From: Pseudomonadota bacterium | GTDB taxonomy: Bacteria > Pseudomonadota > Gammaproteobacteria > Burkholderiales > Thiobacteraceae | NCBI GenBank assembly: GCA_021812385.1 | Contig: JAKANO010000006.1 | Location: forward strand, 124,001-188,000 | Direction: 5' to 3' | Length of the DNA stretch: 64,000 nucleotides | Shown here: positions 26,927 through 36,886 of the stretch, piece after piece | Position numbering within the stretch: the first letter of the stretch is position 1 | Layout of the letters: every line of letters begins with the position of its first letter | Translations under genes and position numbers: made by a program | Notes under the pieces: model-generated | What the model saw: the letters and a program-made list of their open reading frames with translations, nothing else | Databases searched by the model: none | What the model was told of the DNA's origin: nothing

Positions 26927-27496
26927 ATGAACACACTTTTAAAATCTGCTCTCCTGCTCGCGCTGCTGACCGGTGCGGCGCACGCCGTCGAATACAATAC
27001 CCTGCGCCCCGAGCAAAGCCGCATGACTTTCGTCTACAAGCAAATGAATGTGCCGCTCGAAGGCAGCTTCAAGCGCTTCAACGGCCAAATCATTTTCGAT
27101 CCGGCGAAACCGACGTTGGCCAAAGCCATGATCGAGATCGATCTCGCCAGCATCGACGCCGGCTCCGACGAAGCCAATGACGAGGTCGCGGGCAAGCTCT
27201 GGTTCAACACCAAACAGTTTCCCAGCGCGCGCTTCGTGTCCACATCGATCAAGTCACTGGGCAACAACCGCTTCGAAGTGGCGGGCAAGATGAGCATCAA
27301 GGGCAGGACGCACGATGCCAGCACGCCGGCCACGTTTCATCCGGAAGGCGCGAACGGCGTATTCGAAGGCAGCTTCGTGTTGAAGCGCGCCGACTACGGC
27401 CTCGGCGAAGGCATGTGGGCCGACTTCGGCACCGTGGCCAATGAAGTGCAAATCAAGTTCCGGCTGGTGGCGTCCAGCGCCGCCGGCAAGAAGTAG
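26927..27496 (+). CDS. YceI family periplasmic lipocalin-like protein (first copy)
   Basis: Secreted YceI-type beta-barrel protein (189 aa); relatives bind polyprenyl or quinone chains. The signal peptide MNTLLKSALLLALLTGAAHA is cleaved before VEYN. Family motifs include the hydrophobic start of the barrel (TFVYKQMNVPLEGSFKRFNG), an acidic stretch (GSDEANDEVAGKLWFNTKQF) and KMSIKGRTHDAS. TTAGGAGAATTGCC gives a strong ribosome site. The two YceI copies are only distantly alike. Confidence 0.92.
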   Translation: MNTLLKSALLLALLTGAAHAVEYNTLRPEQSRMTFVYKQMNVPLEGSFKRFNGQIIFDPAKPTLAKAMIEIDLASIDAGSDEANDEVAGKLWFNTKQFPSARFVSTSIKSLGNNRFEVAGKMSIKGRTHDASTPATFHPEGANGVFEGSFVLKRADYGLGEGMWADFGTVANEVQIKFRLVASSAAGKK

Positions 27497-27530
27497 TTAC
27501 CCCCACTTTTTTTCACACAGGAGAATCACC

Positions 27531-28097
27531 ATGAAAAAACTCGCGATTGCCCTTGCTCTTGCTGCACTCACCACCAGCGCGTTTGCCGCGCCGGATACCT
27601 ACGACATCGATCCGGCGCACACCGCGCCGCGTTTCGAATACAGCCACTTCGGCTACTCCATGCAGATCCACAGCTTCGACAAGACCAGCGGCAAGATCGT
27701 GTACGACCCCGCCGCCAAGACCGGATCGGTGGATATCACCATCGACGCTAAATCGGTGAACACCGGCTACGCCTTGTTGAACGAGCACATCCAGGGCGAG
27801 GATTTTTTCGATACCGCGAAATACCCGACCATCACCTTCAAATCGACCTCCGTGAAATTCAAGGGCGATAAGCCGGTGGAAGTCATGGGCAATCTCACGG
27901 TGAAAGGCATCACCAAACCGGTGACCCTGACCCTCACCTCGTTCCAAGCGAAGCCGCATCCGATGATGAAGAAAGACGCGATTGGCGCCAATGCCGTGAC
28001 GAAGATCAAGCGCTCGGAATTCAATATGGGCAAATACGCGCCGAATGTTTCCGATGACGTCACCCTCAGCATCGCCGTCGAAGCGGTGAAGGAATAA
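27531..28097 (+). CDS. YceI family periplasmic lipocalin-like protein (second copy)
   Basis: Second YceI-type protein of the row (188 aa), with signal peptide MKKLAIALALAALTTSAFA. The mature part starts APDTYDIDPAHTAPRFEYSH, the classical YceI opening, and includes NEHIQGEDFFDTAKYPTITF, GNLTVKGITKPVTLTL and FNMGKYAPNVSDDVTLSI, closer to the family consensus than the first copy. The start at 27531 has an AGGAG; the open frame before it overlaps the first yceI and is not used. A stress or quinone-handling role is likely by family. Confidence 0.95.
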   Translation: MKKLAIALALAALTTSAFAAPDTYDIDPAHTAPRFEYSHFGYSMQIHSFDKTSGKIVYDPAAKTGSVDITIDAKSVNTGYALLNEHIQGEDFFDTAKYPTITFKSTSVKFKGDKPVEVMGNLTVKGITKPVTLTLTSFQAKPHPMMKKDAIGANAVTKIKRSEFNMGKYAPNVSDDVTLSIAVEAVKE

Positions 28098-28106
28098 GGA
28101 AGCGCA

Positions 28107-28913
28107 ATGTCCGCGCGCATGCCCGTCGTGTTCGTGTCCCACGGCGCTCCGGATGCCTTGTTGAAGGCGCCGGACGCCGTGGACTGCTGGCGCGACATCG
28201 GCCGGCAGCTTCCCGCGCCGTCCGCGATTCTGGTGGTGTCGGCGCATTGGGAAGCACGCCAGCCTACGGCCAGCCTATCCGGTGCGCCGGAAACCATTCA
28301 CGACTTCTCCGGTTTCGCACCGGCGCTGCAGCGCATGCAATATCCCGCGCCGGGTGCGCCGGCGCTGGCGGAGCGCGCCGTGTCCTTGCTCTCCGCTGCG
28401 GGCATCGCGGCGGATCTGCATCCGAGCCGTGGGCTGGATCACGGCGCTTGGGTGCCGCTGACGGCGATGTTTCCGCAGGCCAATGTGCCGGTCACCCAAC
28501 TCTCGCTCATTCGCAACGGCAGCGTGGCGCAACATTTCGCGCTGGGTCAGGCGCTCGCACCCTTGCGCGAGGAAGGCGTGCTGATCCTCGCTTCCGGCGC
28601 GATCACGCATAACTTCGGCTGGCTGGATTGGCAGGCGCAAAGCGAGCAAGCGCCACTGCCGCAAGCCGCGGTGTTTGCCGATTGGGTGGCCGAGCGCTTG
28701 GCTGCGCAAGATGTCGCAGCGCTGCTGGCCTATCGCGCGCTGCCGCACGGCGCGGAGCCGCATCCCACAGAAGATCATTTTCTGCCGCTGTTCGTGGCCC
28801 TTGGCGCGGCGAGCGGCGATACGCCCACGCGCTTACGCCCGCACTTTAGCTATGCCGCCCTAGCCATGGATGCTTATGTCTGGCAAGGTACCGCAGGCGC
28901 TTCAATGGCGTAG
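28107..28913 (+). CDS. DODA-type extradiol dioxygenase family protein (YgiD-like)
   Basis: Protein of the class III extradiol ring-cleavage dioxygenase family related to plant DOPA 4,5-dioxygenase (268 aa). Metal-binding His residues are visible in VFVSHGAPDA (about residue 12), VVSAHWEARQ (about 47) and LDHGAWVPL (about 112), and ITHNFGWLDW (about 170) is the conserved late motif. It starts 10 bases after the second yceI gene, so it is probably in the same transcript. The substrate is presumably a catechol-like aromatic. Confidence 0.9.
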   Translation: MSARMPVVFVSHGAPDALLKAPDAVDCWRDIGRQLPAPSAILVVSAHWEARQPTASLSGAPETIHDFSGFAPALQRMQYPAPGAPALAERAVSLLSAAGIAADLHPSRGLDHGAWVPLTAMFPQANVPVTQLSLIRNGSVAQHFALGQALAPLREEGVLILASGAITHNFGWLDWQAQSEQAPLPQAAVFADWVAERLAAQDVAALLAYRALPHGAEPHPTEDHFLPLFVALGAASGDTPTRLRPHFSYAALAMDAYVWQGTAGASMA

Positions 28914-28967
28914 CCGTTGAAGCGGGGAAAATCCTTCGTATTGCATAGCGCTTAGCGCTGAATAAAC

Positions 28968-30563
28968 ATGGCTATCGACAACGCTCACAGCATACCTGCA
29001 TCCCCTTGGACACCGCTGCGCCACCGCATATTCCGCATGCTGTGGATTGCCTCGATCTTCTCCAACATCGGCTCGTGGATGCACGAAGTCGGCGCCGGCT
29101 GGATGATGACCTCGCTGGCGCCCAGCCCCTTGATGGTGGCGCTGGTGCAGGCAGCCACGACGGCCCCGATATTTTTGCTGGCGCTGCCGGCGGGTGCGCT
29201 GGCCGACATCATCGACCGACGGCGTTACCTGATCGCAACGCAAGTGTGGATGATGCTCGTGGCGGCGGTGCTGGGCGTGCTGACGCTGGCTGGATGGACC
29301 ACGGCGCCGGTACTGCTGGTGATGACGTTTGCGCTCGGCATCGGCACCGCCATGATGATGCCGGCGTGGGGTGCGATCACGCCGGAGCTGGTGCCGCGCG
29401 CCGAATTGCATGCCGCCATCGGTCTCAACACCATCGGCATGAACCTGGCGCGTGCTGTCGGCCCCGCGCTGGCCGGCTTGATCGTGGCCGCAACCGGGCC
29501 GGGCATGGTGTTCATCGTCAATGCGGTCTCCTTTCTCTCCACCATCGCCGCGCTGTATAGCTGGAAGCGCTCGCCCAAGGAAAGCGAGCTGCCGGCGGAG
29601 CGCCTAGCCGGCGCGGTGCGCGCCGGCTTGCGTTTTGCGCGGCATGCGCCGGAACTGCGCGCGGTGCTGATTCGCGGCGTCGGATTTTTTGTGTTCGCCA
29701 GCGCACCGTGGGCCTTGTTGCCGCTGATCGTGCGGCAAGAATTGCAAAGCGGTCCCGGCACCTACGGACTGTTCCTGGCGTGCTTGGGGATCGGCGCTAT
29801 CGGCGGCGCCCTGATGCTGCCGAAAGCGCGCAACCGCCTATCGCGGGATGGACTCGTGGCCGGTTCAACGCTGCTGTACGTGTTGGCCATGCTGGCGCTG
29901 GCCCACAGCGGCAATGTATATGCGGCCGGCGTAGCGATGTTTCTCATGGGCATGGCCTGGATCAGCGTCGTATCGTCCTTGATGACGGCGACGCAAACCG
30001 CCCTGCCGGGATGGGTGCGAGCGCGCGGCCTGGCGCTGTTCTGGGTCGTATTCACCGGCGGCATGGCCGCGGGCAGCGTGCTGTGGGGACAAGTCGCGTC
30101 CTGGGTTGGCATACCGCAGGCGCTGACGGCAGCGGCTGTCGGCGCACTGATCGGCATCGTTGCGACACGCAAATATAAAATTGGTCTGCACGATGTCGCC
30201 GACCTTTCGCCCTCCATGCACTGGCCCACGCCAATGTCGGGCGAGGAACTACTGGATCGCGGGCCGGTGATGGTCACCGTGGAATATCAAATCGACCCGG
30301 CGCACGTCGACGAATTTGCCCAAGCCATGTGCCAAATGCGCCGCATCCGCCGGCGCGACGGCGCCTTCATGTGGGAGCTGTTCAACGATGTCGAAGTCCC
30401 CGGCCGCGTGATGGAATGCTTCATGGTCGAATCGTGGATCGAACACTTGCGCCAGCACGAGCGCGTCACCATTGCCGATCGTGACGTCAGCGAAAAGGTG
30501 CGGCGGTTTCATGTCGGGACTGAGCCGCCCAAGGTGGCGCACTTTGTCGCGGTTAATCGGTAG
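28968..30563 (+). CDS. MFS transporter (MFS_3 type) with C-terminal soluble domain
   Basis: Major facilitator of the MFS_3 (transmembrane secretion effector, EntS-like) group, 531 aa. About twelve hydrophobic segments fill residues 25-400, with LPAGALADIIDRRRYLIATQ as the characteristic loop after helix 2/3. Residues about 420-531 form a soluble domain (VTVEYQIDPAHVDEFAQAMCQMRRIRRRDGA) that looks like a ferredoxin-like ABM fold, as in other members. The role is export of an unknown compound. It follows the DODA gene by 54 bases and may be the last gene of the LysR-linked row. Confidence 0.9.
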   Translation: MAIDNAHSIPASPWTPLRHRIFRMLWIASIFSNIGSWMHEVGAGWMMTSLAPSPLMVALVQAATTAPIFLLALPAGALADIIDRRRYLIATQVWMMLVAAVLGVLTLAGWTTAPVLLVMTFALGIGTAMMMPAWGAITPELVPRAELHAAIGLNTIGMNLARAVGPALAGLIVAATGPGMVFIVNAVSFLSTIAALYSWKRSPKESELPAERLAGAVRAGLRFARHAPELRAVLIRGVGFFVFASAPWALLPLIVRQELQSGPGTYGLFLACLGIGAIGGALMLPKARNRLSRDGLVAGSTLLYVLAMLALAHSGNVYAAGVAMFLMGMAWISVVSSLMTATQTALPGWVRARGLALFWVVFTGGMAAGSVLWGQVASWVGIPQALTAAAVGALIGIVATRKYKIGLHDVADLSPSMHWPTPMSGEELLDRGPVMVTVEYQIDPAHVDEFAQAMCQMRRIRRRDGAFMWELFNDVEVPGRVMECFMVESWIEHLRQHERVTIADRDVSEKVRRFHVGTEPPKVAHFVAVNR

Positions 30564-30844
30564 GTTGTGATTAAAACAAATACAGAGAGCTAGCTAAAGT
30601 TCAAGCGCTTTTGTTTGAGCGTCTCTTACTCGGCCTTTGCAGGCGTTCGTGGGAAAGCACTGCTATTCTGCCTATGTCTGCTTTGGGGTTATCTACAGGC
30701 GCACGTGCTACCGTTAATAGCAGTCCGAAAGATAGTGAACTTCAGTCTTCCTCGGTGAAATTACTGCAAGAGCTTCTATACAGCTTGAACGCTTGGGCTC
30801 AGGCCCGGTGGCGCATTAGTGACGAAGTCACCTGGAAACCATCG
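30564..30844. other. Intergenic stretch at the left edge of an AT-richer island
   Basis: No gene that I can support. A plus-strand frame from 30611 overlaps the next gene tail to tail and has no ribosome site. The small hairpin GTGAC-GAA-GTCAC (30819-30831) could end transcription of the minus-strand gene beginning at 31432. Composition changes here from GC-rich to more AT-rich sequence. Confidence 0.5.
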
Positions 30845-31432
30845 TTAGACGAGTCGGTTAAGCCGATGCCACATAATGTCATCGTACTGTACAGGATGAA
30901 TCGCATTCTGAAAATCGTCTTCAATGTGTTTTGCAACCAATTTTTGTAGGGCGTCATATTCAGACTTTCCCAATGCTTCAATCGTTTCAGCCTTGATATT
31001 CGCACTGGGATACTTTTTCTTCAGGTTTGTTAAGATCGGGGTGTCGACTGCTCCGTGAAGAACGGGCAACAACTTTGCCGCCAAATCGCAACTTGGCAGG
31101 TGGCAGTAGTAGACATAAACCTTCACGGCGATGTCAAAGACTTTGGCGGCATGGCCATATGAGGCTGCCTGGCTTTTCTTATTTTTCTTATTCTTTAACT
31201 TCTTTTCTGCCGTCGAAACGTTCTTTGTGAACCACTCACAGAATTCCAAGTGGATACTCTCAAAAGAGTCTTTGCCATCAAAGATCATGAACTTGCTAAA
31301 CGAATTCTCCAGCCTCTGCACAATCTTTTTCTTTGTTCCTTTTTCAAATATGCGATTCATAGCAGTGAACGTGATAGCCATATCAATCACATTCTTAAAT
31401 TTGATGACGGATATCTCGTCACTTAGATTCAT
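30845..31432 (-). CDS. Unknown protein, AT-richer island gene 1
   Basis: I do not recognise this 195-residue protein. It is basic and rich in Lys, Phe and Ile, quite unlike its Ala/Arg-rich neighbours, with a run KKLKNKKNKKSQAASYGHAA in the middle followed by KVFDIAVKVYVYYCHLPSC. There is no signal peptide or membrane helix. AAAGG-like bases are absent, but AGGAGA lies 8 bases before the ATG. The codon and base composition suggest acquisition by transfer. Confidence 0.7.
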   Translation of the reverse strand: MNLSDEISVIKFKNVIDMAITFTAMNRIFEKGTKKKIVQRLENSFSKFMIFDGKDSFESIHLEFCEWFTKNVSTAEKKLKNKKNKKSQAASYGHAAKVFDIAVKVYVYYCHLPSCDLAAKLLPVLHGAVDTPILTNLKKKYPSANIKAETIEALGKSEYDALQKLVAKHIEDDFQNAIHPVQYDDIMWHRLNRLV

Positions 31433-31529
31433 GCAGTCTCCTCTGAGTCGCCATAATTGGTGAAGTATTTTGTTTCCGAAGTCCAGAGCTTTAGGCTGGT
31501 ACCCCTTCCCCCACTCGGCTGATAGGCGT

Positions 31530-32102
31530 TTAATTGGCTATTTGCGCCTCCACATAATATTCACTCTTGTCTTTGTCATTCCATTTAACAGAATATTGAA
31601 CCGTATCTTCACCTGCGGTGGTGACAAGGGTGCCTGTGCACGAGCGAATCTCGGTATCCTTGTTATATCCCTGCTCGTTAATACTCTTCACTGTGACATA
31701 CTGAATGCCAGAAGCCTTTGCGATGGGGAGATCAGTTAACACCTTACCAACAAGCTGTGTTGCCTCTGCGCTATCACAGGATGGCAATCTTGAATCCATG
31801 GCCATACTAAAAGCGGCCAGTACCCACGCCCCTCCCACAATAGCCAACGCTGCTGTTTTAGCCCCGCGCCCACCCGCATCAACTGGGTGTTCCTTTGCTG
31901 TTGCGATCAGACTACCTCTCTTGATAAGGTAGGCTGGAAAACCAATAATCCAAAGCAACAAGGTCACTACTGCCCACGCTCCCGCCGACATATTAAACAC
32001 CCCCTGCCCACCAGGAACCTTGCCAATTTTATTTTTTGTTGCATCCAGGTAAACCCAGATGGATATGACAACTATCAAAGTGACAATGATTGCATTCAAC
32101 AT
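31530..32102 (-). CDS. Unknown membrane protein, AT-richer island gene 2
   Basis: An unrecognised 190-residue inner-membrane protein. Hydrophobic segments are IIVTLIVVISIWVYL (residues 4-18), AWAVVTLLLWIIGFPAYLI (about 43-61) and ALAIVGGAWVLAAFSMAM (about 86-103). The C-terminal 85 residues are soluble and contain Cys residues in PSCDSAE and IRSCTGTL, which could pair outside the membrane. The layout resembles small secreted or anchored proteins of the DUF-type with a beta-rich tail, but I cannot name a family. A near-perfect 24-base palindrome lies 68 bases upstream. Confidence 0.75.
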   Translation of the reverse strand: MLNAIIVTLIVVISIWVYLDATKNKIGKVPGGQGVFNMSAGAWAVVTLLLWIIGFPAYLIKRGSLIATAKEHPVDAGGRGAKTAALAIVGGAWVLAAFSMAMDSRLPSCDSAEATQLVGKVLTDLPIAKASGIQYVTVKSINEQGYNKDTEIRSCTGTLVTTAGEDTVQYSVKWNDKDKSEYYVEAQIAN

Positions 32103-32646
32103 TGCGCGCCTCCCTTTCCTATTGTTAAAAACTGCAAAACATACCCATAGAACGCCTGTGCATGCCTAACATAAAAATACTAGCATTTTTATGCTATCGG
32201 CAAGATTGCTAGGAACTTTAGCTCACTCACATCAGAATTGTGGTTAGCATTCTGGAGAAAACATTTCAGTCGGTGTAAAGTACATTCTGAAAATCATCAC
32301 ACCAATTCAGGTACCCCGAAAAGCAGACATTCCCGAATGGAGTGCTTTTACTAGCCTGCAATCGACCGCTTTGGCCGATGACCGGCCCGTCATGAAGATA
32401 ACGTCAACCGTTGCTTCCTTGGCCTTTGCCTCATTCGACGCAACCAGGAGCTACTCGATTTGATCCTCCGCTATCGAATATTGCGTAGCCGCGCGCCAGC
32501 CCCGAAACTTCTATAGGCCATTCTTGAATGCCGATATCCAAACGAGTCGCAGGCTTGCGAGCAGTGCATAGCCAGTGCCAGGGCACTATTGCATTGGCAG
32601 GTACTATACAATCCGGCTACGCTCACTCAAGAGAAGCAATCCCCGC
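32103..32646. other. 544-base intergenic region between island gene 2 and the HflX-type gene
   Basis: No open frame I can support. It holds the palindrome at 32170-32193, a stretch around 32325-32400 (AAGCAGACATTCCCGAATGG ... GACCGCTTTGGCCGATGACC) that looks like decayed repeat sequence, and TATACAAT (32605-32612), a possible -10 for the HflX-type gene without a convincing -35. It marks the right edge of the AT-richer island. Confidence 0.5.
32170..32193. promoter_or_regulatory. 24-base palindrome upstream of island gene 2
   Basis: CATAAAAATA-CTAG-CATTTTTATG is self-complementary except for one position pair. It lies in the likely promoter region of the minus-strand membrane-protein gene. 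A dimeric regulator site is plausible. Confidence 0.4.
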
Positions 32647-34002
<1,356 letters not shown>

Positions 34003-34096
34003 ATTTTGATTAGCCGAATCTTCTTGGGTACGCCGCCAATGCAAGAAATGCCTATTCCACGATGGCTTCGTCTGGCGGGTCACACAGAACCATCGG

Positions 34097-35200
34097 CTAA
34101 GCCGCTTCTACCGGCTCGCGCACCCCACCCGCCCACCAGATGCGGCACGCGCCTTCGTCCGACACCATGCACGGCCCGATGGGGTTGCGCGGGGTGCAGG
34201 CGCGGCCATACAGCTTGCATTCATTCGGATAGATTTTGCCCAGCACCACGCGCGCGCAATCGCAGCCGGGCGGCATTTCGCCGGCGCGCTTGCGGCTCGC
34301 ATCGTCTTGGCTTGGAAATCGCAGCCGCGCGTCGTGTGCGGCAAATGCTGGATTCAGGAAAAAGCCGGAATTGGGAATAACGCCGATGCCGCGCCAGTTG
34401 GCGTCGGTAACCCGCATGGCTTGCTTAAGCTGCGCTTGCGCCGCCGGATTGCCTCCGGGCCGCGCCAGCTCGGGGTAGCAGTTATCGAGAAAGGGCTTGG
34501 CTTCGATCAATTGGCGCAGCGTGGAATACATTGCCGCCAATAGCGAGACGGGCGTAAAACCCGCTACCGCGGTCGGGATGCCATGCTGCTGCACCACGAA
34601 GCGCCATTCCTCCGGCCCCATGATGGTCGCGACATGGCCGGGCGCGACCAGGGCATCGAAGCCAGGCGTTTCCGACTCCAGCAGCAGCGCCACCGCCGGC
34701 CAGGTCAGCCGTCCCGAGAGCAAGACGGAGAGATTGTCGGGCACGCCTTCGAGCAGCATCGCCGCCACCGGCGCGCTGGTGGTTTCGAACCCGGCGGCGA
34801 AAAAAACCACCGCACGATCTGGATTTTCCTGCGCGAGCTTCACCGCCTCGCGCGGGCTGGCAATCGGCCGCACGTCGGCGCCCAGCGCCTTGGCTTGCTC
34901 CAGCGAGCGCACTTCGCCTTTCCCCACATTCACCGGCACACGCAACATGTCGCCGAAGGCGGCGAGGATAACTTTTTCCTGCAGCGCGAGTTGGATGGCC
35001 TGATACACATCTTCTTCCGGGCACACGCACACCGGGCAGCCCGGGCCGGGAATCAATTCGATGTTTTTCGGCAGCGCGCCACGCAAGCCCGCCATCGTGA
35101 TCGAACGCTCATGCCCGCCGCACACGTTCATGATACGCACGCGCCGCTGCAGCGGCAGAGCGCGAATTTTGGCGAGCCAGTCTTGGGCGGTTAGGGGCAT
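34097..35200 (-). CDS. hypD: Hydrogenase maturation factor HypD
   Basis: FeS scaffold protein that, with HypC, carries the Fe(CN)2CO unit during NiFe-centre assembly (367 aa). It has VCGGHERSI near residue 26, the GPGCPVCVCPEEDV motif (about 53-66) with redox-active cysteines, and the [4Fe-4S] ligands in PGCDCARVVLGKIYPNECKL followed by GRACTPRNPIGPCMVSDEGAC. All key cysteines are present. It is the last gene of hypC-A-B-D on the minus strand, separated from hypB by a repeat element of about 90 bases. Confidence 0.97.
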   Translation of the reverse strand: MPLTAQDWLAKIRALPLQRRVRIMNVCGGHERSITMAGLRGALPKNIELIPGPGCPVCVCPEEDVYQAIQLALQEKVILAAFGDMLRVPVNVGKGEVRSLEQAKALGADVRPIASPREAVKLAQENPDRAVVFFAAGFETTSAPVAAMLLEGVPDNLSVLLSGRLTWPAVALLLESETPGFDALVAPGHVATIMGPEEWRFVVQQHGIPTAVAGFTPVSLLAAMYSTLRQLIEAKPFLDNCYPELARPGGNPAAQAQLKQAMRVTDANWRGIGVIPNSGFFLNPAFAAHDARLRFPSQDDASRKRAGEMPPGCDCARVVLGKIYPNECKLYGRACTPRNPIGPCMVSDEGACRIWWAGGVREPVEAA

Positions 35201-35226
35201 GGTCGGTTCAGCTTATTTAAAAATCC

Positions 35227-35316
35227 TTCACCACGGAGTACACAGAGGACACGGAGGAAAACCAAAAACAAAACTCGACTTTAACTCCGTGAACTCCGTG
35301 TACTCCGTGGTGCAAC
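35227..35316. repeat. Dispersed inverted-repeat element (ACCACGGAG type) between hypB and hypD
   Basis: The left arm TTCACCACGGAGTACACAGA (35227-35246) continues GGACACGGAGG. The right arm ACTCCGTGAACTCCGTGTAC (about 35284-35303) continues TCCGTGGTG. A middle of about 25 bases separates them. It sits inside the hyp gene row and nearly abuts the hypB stop. Confidence 0.85.
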
Positions 35317-35326
35317 GCATTTCTGT

Positions 35327-36121
35327 TCAGGCATGCAATGCCACACCTTCCGGCTGCACCTTGGGCCGTGCCGTTGCGCCGCCTGCCAGGCGCGCACGCT
35401 GTTGCGCCAACTCATTGCGCAGCCAATGCAGCCAGGCTTCCATGCCCAAGCCCTTGCGCGCGGACAATTGCAGCACCGGTGCCGTGCTGGCGAGCTTGCG
35501 TACATAGGATTCGGCGCGCTCGGGATCGAAATCGTCCAGCACTTGCAACAGATCGCTCTTGGTGAGCAGCACGGCATCGGCGGCGCGGAACATCACCGGA
35601 TATTTGGCTGGCTTATCGTCGCCCTCGGTGACGGAGAGCAGCGTCACGTTGCGATGCTGGCCGAGGTCGAAGCTGGCGGGGCATACGAGATTGCCGACGT
35701 TTTCGATAAACAAAATATCCAGGCCCGCCAGCGGAAAATGGTGCAGCGCATCGTGCACCATGTGCGCATCCAAGTGGCAGGCCGAGCCGGTGGTGATCTG
35801 GTGTGCCGGCACGCCCTTGGCGCGAATGCGTTCGGCATCGTTTTCGGTTTCCAGATCGCCCTCGATCACGCCGATGCGAAATTCGTTTTTCAGCGCGTCG
35901 ATGCTGGCTTCCAGCAGCGCGGTCTTGCCCGAGCCGGGGGAAGACATGAAGTTGATCGCGAGCACTTGGTGCTGGTCGAAATGCCGGCGGTTGTGCGCGG
36001 CCTGATCGTCGTTCTTGGCGAGCAGGTTTTGCAATACCGAGACAGCGGTGACGCCGTTCACGGGTTTATACGCATGCGTCCGATTGCCGGGGGTGATATT
36101 GCAGCCGCAGGTATTGCACAT
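35327..36121 (-). CDS. hypB: Hydrogenase nickel-insertion GTPase HypB
   Basis: GTPase that, with HypA, delivers nickel to the large subunit (264 aa). The N-terminal high-affinity nickel site MCNTCGCNI matches the CxxCGC motif. The G domain has the P-loop FMSSPGSGKTALLEA (about residues 57-71), GDLETENDAERI, the metal-binding region TGSACHLDAHMVHDAL and ENVGNLVCPASFDLG. There is no His-rich storage stretch. It is 16 bases from hypA. Confidence 0.97.
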   Translation of the reverse strand: MCNTCGCNITPGNRTHAYKPVNGVTAVSVLQNLLAKNDDQAAHNRRHFDQHQVLAINFMSSPGSGKTALLEASIDALKNEFRIGVIEGDLETENDAERIRAKGVPAHQITTGSACHLDAHMVHDALHHFPLAGLDILFIENVGNLVCPASFDLGQHRNVTLLSVTEGDDKPAKYPVMFRAADAVLLTKSDLLQVLDDFDPERAESYVRKLASTAPVLQLSARKGLGMEAWLHWLRNELAQQRARLAGGATARPKVQPEGVALHA

Positions 36122-36137
36122 CGGTTTCTCCTTAGTT

Positions 36138-36491
36138 TTACGCCGCGCCTTGTATCAATTCGACGCTCATCAACAGCATTTCATCGCCGCTCACCACCTG
36201 CGTGTGATAGTCGCCGCACTGCCCGCACAGTAAGCGGTTGGGACTGGCTTGCGTTTCCGCGCCGCAGGTTTGGCATTTCACTTTGAGCGGCGCTAAGTCG
36301 ATCAACAGCACCGACCCCGCCGCCACGCTCCCGGCGCAGGCCATCGGGTAGGCGTCTTGCAGCAATTGCGGCTCCACGCCCGACAAGGGGCCGAGCCGCA
36401 GGTGCACCGACTTCACGCCCTGTGCCGCATGCTGCGCCGCGATTTGTTCGACTTGCGCGATCAGCGCCTGGCACACCGAAAGCTCATGCAC
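36138..36491 (-). CDS. hypA: Hydrogenase nickel-insertion protein HypA
   Basis: Nickel metallochaperone with a structural zinc site (117 aa). The correct N-terminus is HELSVCQALIAQV directly after the initiator, which fixes the start at the GTG 36489-36491: the invariant His2 nickel ligand must follow Met1. An ATG 18 bases earlier would add a basic stretch and displace it. The zinc site is the pair of CxxC motifs in CQTCGAE and LLCGQCGDYH. It overlaps hypC by 8 bases. Confidence 0.95.
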   Translation of the reverse strand: MHELSVCQALIAQVEQIAAQHAAQGVKSVHLRLGPLSGVEPQLLQDAYPMACAGSVAAGSVLLIDLAPLKVKCQTCGAETQASPNRLLCGQCGDYHTQVVSGDEMLLMSVELIQGAA

Positions 36492-36720
36492 CACCCGCCT
36501 CCGCCGCAAGCATTTCGTCGTACAGCTCCCACGCCGAGCGCGCCTCTTGCTCGCTCATTTTCTGGATGGCGTAACCCACGTGCACCATCACGAAATCGCC
36601 CGCGGCCAGCGGCTCGCCTTGCATCAGGAACAGGCTCACGTCGCGCTCCACGCCCTTGGCGGCGCAGCGCGCATTGAAGCCGTCGATGGCGGCGATCTGC
36701 ATCGGGATGCCTAGGCACAT
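36484..36720 (-). CDS. hypC: Hydrogenase assembly chaperone HypC
   Basis: Small chaperone (78 aa) that shuttles the Fe(CN)2CO group with HypD and then binds the immature large subunit. It starts MCLGIPMQIAAIDG, with the essential Cys2, and contains FVMVHVGYAIQKMSEQEA. First recognised gene of the minus-strand hyp row; a 42-residue membrane mini-ORF ends 10 bases before it. It could serve HynL, HydA or both, since no second hypC is in the window. Confidence 0.97.
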   Translation of the reverse strand: MCLGIPMQIAAIDGFNARCAAKGVERDVSLFLMQGEPLAAGDFVMVHVGYAIQKMSEQEARSAWELYDEMLAAEAGGA

Positions 36721-36730
36721 TGGGAGGTGC

Positions 36731-36859
36731 TCATTTCAATTCGCATGGCAGAGGTTGATATTCGTCCGTACAGGTACTAATTTGAATCAATCCAGCGAAC
36801 AATGCAATGGCGAACAATGCAATGAAGATTAATCCGGCCACGAGGCCATACCGGCTCAA
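36731..36859 (-). CDS. Candidate small single-helix membrane protein upstream of hypC
   Basis: A 42-codon frame opens with TTG at 36857-36859 (GTG seven codons on is the alternative) and ends with TGA 10 bases before hypC. It encodes a short basic start (SRYG), one clear transmembrane helix (LVAGLIFIALFAIALFAGLI), then a 20-residue tail with two Cys (STCTDEYQPLPCELK). No family is recognised. The amphipathic order of charge, helix and tail, and the tight spacing to hypC, make it look real. The non-ATG start and missing clear ribosome site keep confidence moderate. Confidence 0.5.
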   Translation of the reverse strand: MSRYGLVAGLIFIALFAIALFAGLIQISTCTDEYQPLPCELK

Positions 36860-36886
36860 ACATCAATCACAAAACGGCAGGCACCT

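Noticed and set aside
30611-30949. Plus-strand frame of 112 codons
   Set aside because: No ribosome site, unusual composition, and its end overlaps the better-supported minus-strand gene at 30845.
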